Origin: a bacterium
GTDB lineage: Bacteria; Thermosulfidibacterota; Thermosulfidibacteria; Thermosulfidibacterales; Thermosulfidibacteraceae
Assembly: GCA_027037155.1 (NCBI GenBank)
Contig: JALWBK010000204.1
Location: 1-7,549 of the forward strand
Reading direction: 5' to 3'
Length of the DNA: 7,549 bases
The position numbers and the translations under genes are program-made. This document shows positions 6,626 to 7,549 of the stretch, piece after piece (the first letter of the stretch is position 1; the number at the start of each line of letters is the position of its first letter). The notes beneath the pieces are model-generated. The model did not search any database and was not told where the DNA came from. It was given only the letters and a program-made list of their open reading frames with translations.

Positions 6626-6641
6626 GGCTTTTGTCCTAAGG
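6620..6641. terminator. Possible bidirectional stem-loop at convergent stops
   Basis: CCTTAGG (6620-6626) and CCTAAGG (6635-6641) pair perfectly over 7 bp around an 8-nt loop (GCTTTTGT). The first arm contains both stop codons: TAG of queF at 6623-6625 and TAA of the opposing gene at 6624-6622. The symmetry lets either transcript form the hairpin. No proper T-run follows on either side, so intrinsic termination is uncertain and an mRNA 3'-end stabiliser is an alternative. Confidence 0.45.
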
Positions 6642-7524
6642 CCATTAGTGCCCTTGCCTTTGCCTCCTTTGCCTCTTTGAAGTCTGGATAGACTTCAAGG
6701 GCTCTGTCAAAAAGCTCTATAGCGTCTTTAAATCTTGCCTTTTGCATCATGGCAAGTCCCTTTACGAAACAGGCTCCCGGATGTTTAGGTTCTTTCTCAA
6801 GCACCCTGTCAAAACACTCTATGGCCTCTTCCAATCTTCCCATGTCGGCAAGCACTATGCCTGTGTTTATGTACGCGAGATCTTCCCTTTCTTGAAGCTG
6901 AATCTGAAGTTCAAAGTAGGTCCTTTTTATATGATCGTGAGTATCCTCAAAGACCGGAAAGAGATGGCCCGGGAGGAAGGCCACAGGCTCCAGTCTCATG
7001 AGGTACCTAACGCACATGGTGAGCTCTTCCATCCTCCCTCCTTGAGGGTCAGGTGCAGGAAGCAGCGCCCATTCTCCCTTCATAGGAAAGATAACGTCTG
7101 AGGAGAAGAGAACCTTTCTTTCTGGGATGAAAAGACAGATGGTGCCTGGGGTGTGTCCAGGGGTGTATAGAACTCTGAGTTTATATCTATCCGTTTCTAT
7201 CTCTTCGTTTCCTTTAAGTGGCCTGAGCAGGTGATCTTTTCCTATCTCTTTGAAGAAGTCTTTGAGACTCTTTCCCTGTACCTGTCCTTCAAGCTCAAGC
7301 TCGTGTATGTATATCTCAGGTTCAAACTGGCTTAAAAGGAGAAATAGCCCAGAGATGTGATCAGGATGTGCGTGGGTGATGATTACCTTTTCTATATTTG
7401 AATCGGGATAGCGTTCTTTATATTCGTAAAGCAGCTCAGCGGAATTGCCCGTGTCTATTAAGACCTTTCCATTATCAAGAAAGTAGACGTTGGAGCTTAG
7501 GCTTCCCTTACCGTAAAATAGCAT
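6622..7524 (-). CDS. Metallo-beta-lactamase-fold hydrolase with C-terminal TPR repeats
   Basis: This is a probable cytoplasmic metal-dependent hydrolase of the glyoxalase II/MBL superfamily, in a 300-residue protein without a signal peptide. Numbered from the chosen Met, the metal motif HAHPDH is at 51-56, with His124 (TPGHTPG), Asp143 (FSSDVIF) and His187 (LPGHLFP). All expected ligands are present. The MBL domain ends near 205. Two TPR units follow (about 215-246 and 249-280, each with an A..CFDR/ELFDRAL-type second helix and a proline end), plus a partial third helix to the C-terminus. TPRs usually bind proteins or act as scaffolds, so the enzyme may act in a complex; the substrate is unknown. 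The ATG at 7524 is preferred because GGAAGGA precedes it. The frame stays open to the window edge, and a TTG at 7539 is an alternative start. The stop overlaps that of queF tail to tail. Confidence 0.9.
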   Translation of the reverse strand: MLFYGKGSLSSNVYFLDNGKVLIDTGNSAELLYEYKERYPDSNIEKVIITHAHPDHISGLFLLLSQFEPEIYIHELELEGQVQGKSLKDFFKEIGKDHLLRPLKGNEEIETDRYKLRVLYTPGHTPGTICLFIPERKVLFSSDVIFPMKGEWALLPAPDPQGGRMEELTMCVRYLMRLEPVAFLPGHLFPVFEDTHDHIKRTYFELQIQLQEREDLAYINTGIVLADMGRLEEAIECFDRVLEKEPKHPGACFVKGLAMMQKARFKDAIELFDRALEVYPDFKEAKEAKARALMALGQKP

Positions 7525-7530
7525 ATCTAT

Positions 7531-7537
7531 TCCTTCC
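7531..7537 (-). promoter_or_regulatory. Shine-Dalgarno deciding the start of the MBL-TPR gene
   Basis: On the minus strand GGAAGGA sits 6 nt before the ATG at 7524-7522. It favours that start over the in-frame TTG at 7539, whose upstream sequence is cut short by the window edge. Confidence 0.6.
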
Positions 7538-7549
7538 AAGGCAGGATGG

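Noticed and set aside
6742..7101. Plus-strand open frame of 119 codons opposite the MBL-TPR gene
   Set aside because: The minus strand encodes an intact MBL core and TPRs over the same bases, so this frame is a shadow.

Overview
This window looks like a stretch of chromosome from a thermophilic bacterium. The genes are tightly packed. Arg is often AGG/AGA, Ile is often ATA, and the proteins are rich in Lys and Glu. The short QueF has a [13 protein letters not shown] active-site segment. All this would fit Aquificota, Thermosulfidibacter-like or Thermodesulfobacterium-like lineages, but I cannot fix the genus from the sequence. I see no rRNA, CRISPR array or insertion sequence.

Left part (1-2753, + strand): the 3' portion of a class A penicillin-binding protein (mrcA/PBP1A; cell-wall polymerase, 5' end outside the window), followed after 3 nt by rlmN (23S rRNA/tRNA adenine-C2 methyltransferase). 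The spacing suggests one transcript.

Middle island (2754-3440): a small, more AT-rich module of two overlapping genes with its own promoter-like sequence. It holds a 93-residue charged protein resembling the small DUF6922-type partners, and an AbiEii-family nucleotidyltransferase toxin homologue. The toxin homologue keeps its GGTAL and SEDFDFF motifs but stops where the family normally continues into its C-terminal domain. It ends 7 nt from the 3' end of an oppositely oriented tRNA-Leu(CAA) gene, which suggests decay or recombination at a tRNA hot spot.

Divergent control region (3525-3649): a strong promoter (TTGACA-17-TATAAA) faces left into the tRNA, and a weaker one (TTGGCA-17-TATATC) faces right into the next operon.

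Right operon (3650-6625, + strand): two consecutive class III (CaiB/BaiF) CoA-transferase genes and then queF, with junctions of 11 nt and an 8-nt overlap. The first CoA-transferase keeps the catalytic aspartate position (Asp183). The second has His201 at the ungapped equivalent position. I therefore infer a two-subunit enzyme with one catalytic and one degenerate partner, of unknown substrate. queF starts at a TTG inside the end of the second transferase gene and would make preQ1 for queuosine.

Right end (6622-7524, - strand): a metallo-beta-lactamase-fold hydrolase fused to C-terminal TPR repeats, convergent with queF. The two stop codons overlap and lie in one arm of a perfect 7-bp stem-loop that may end transcription from both sides.
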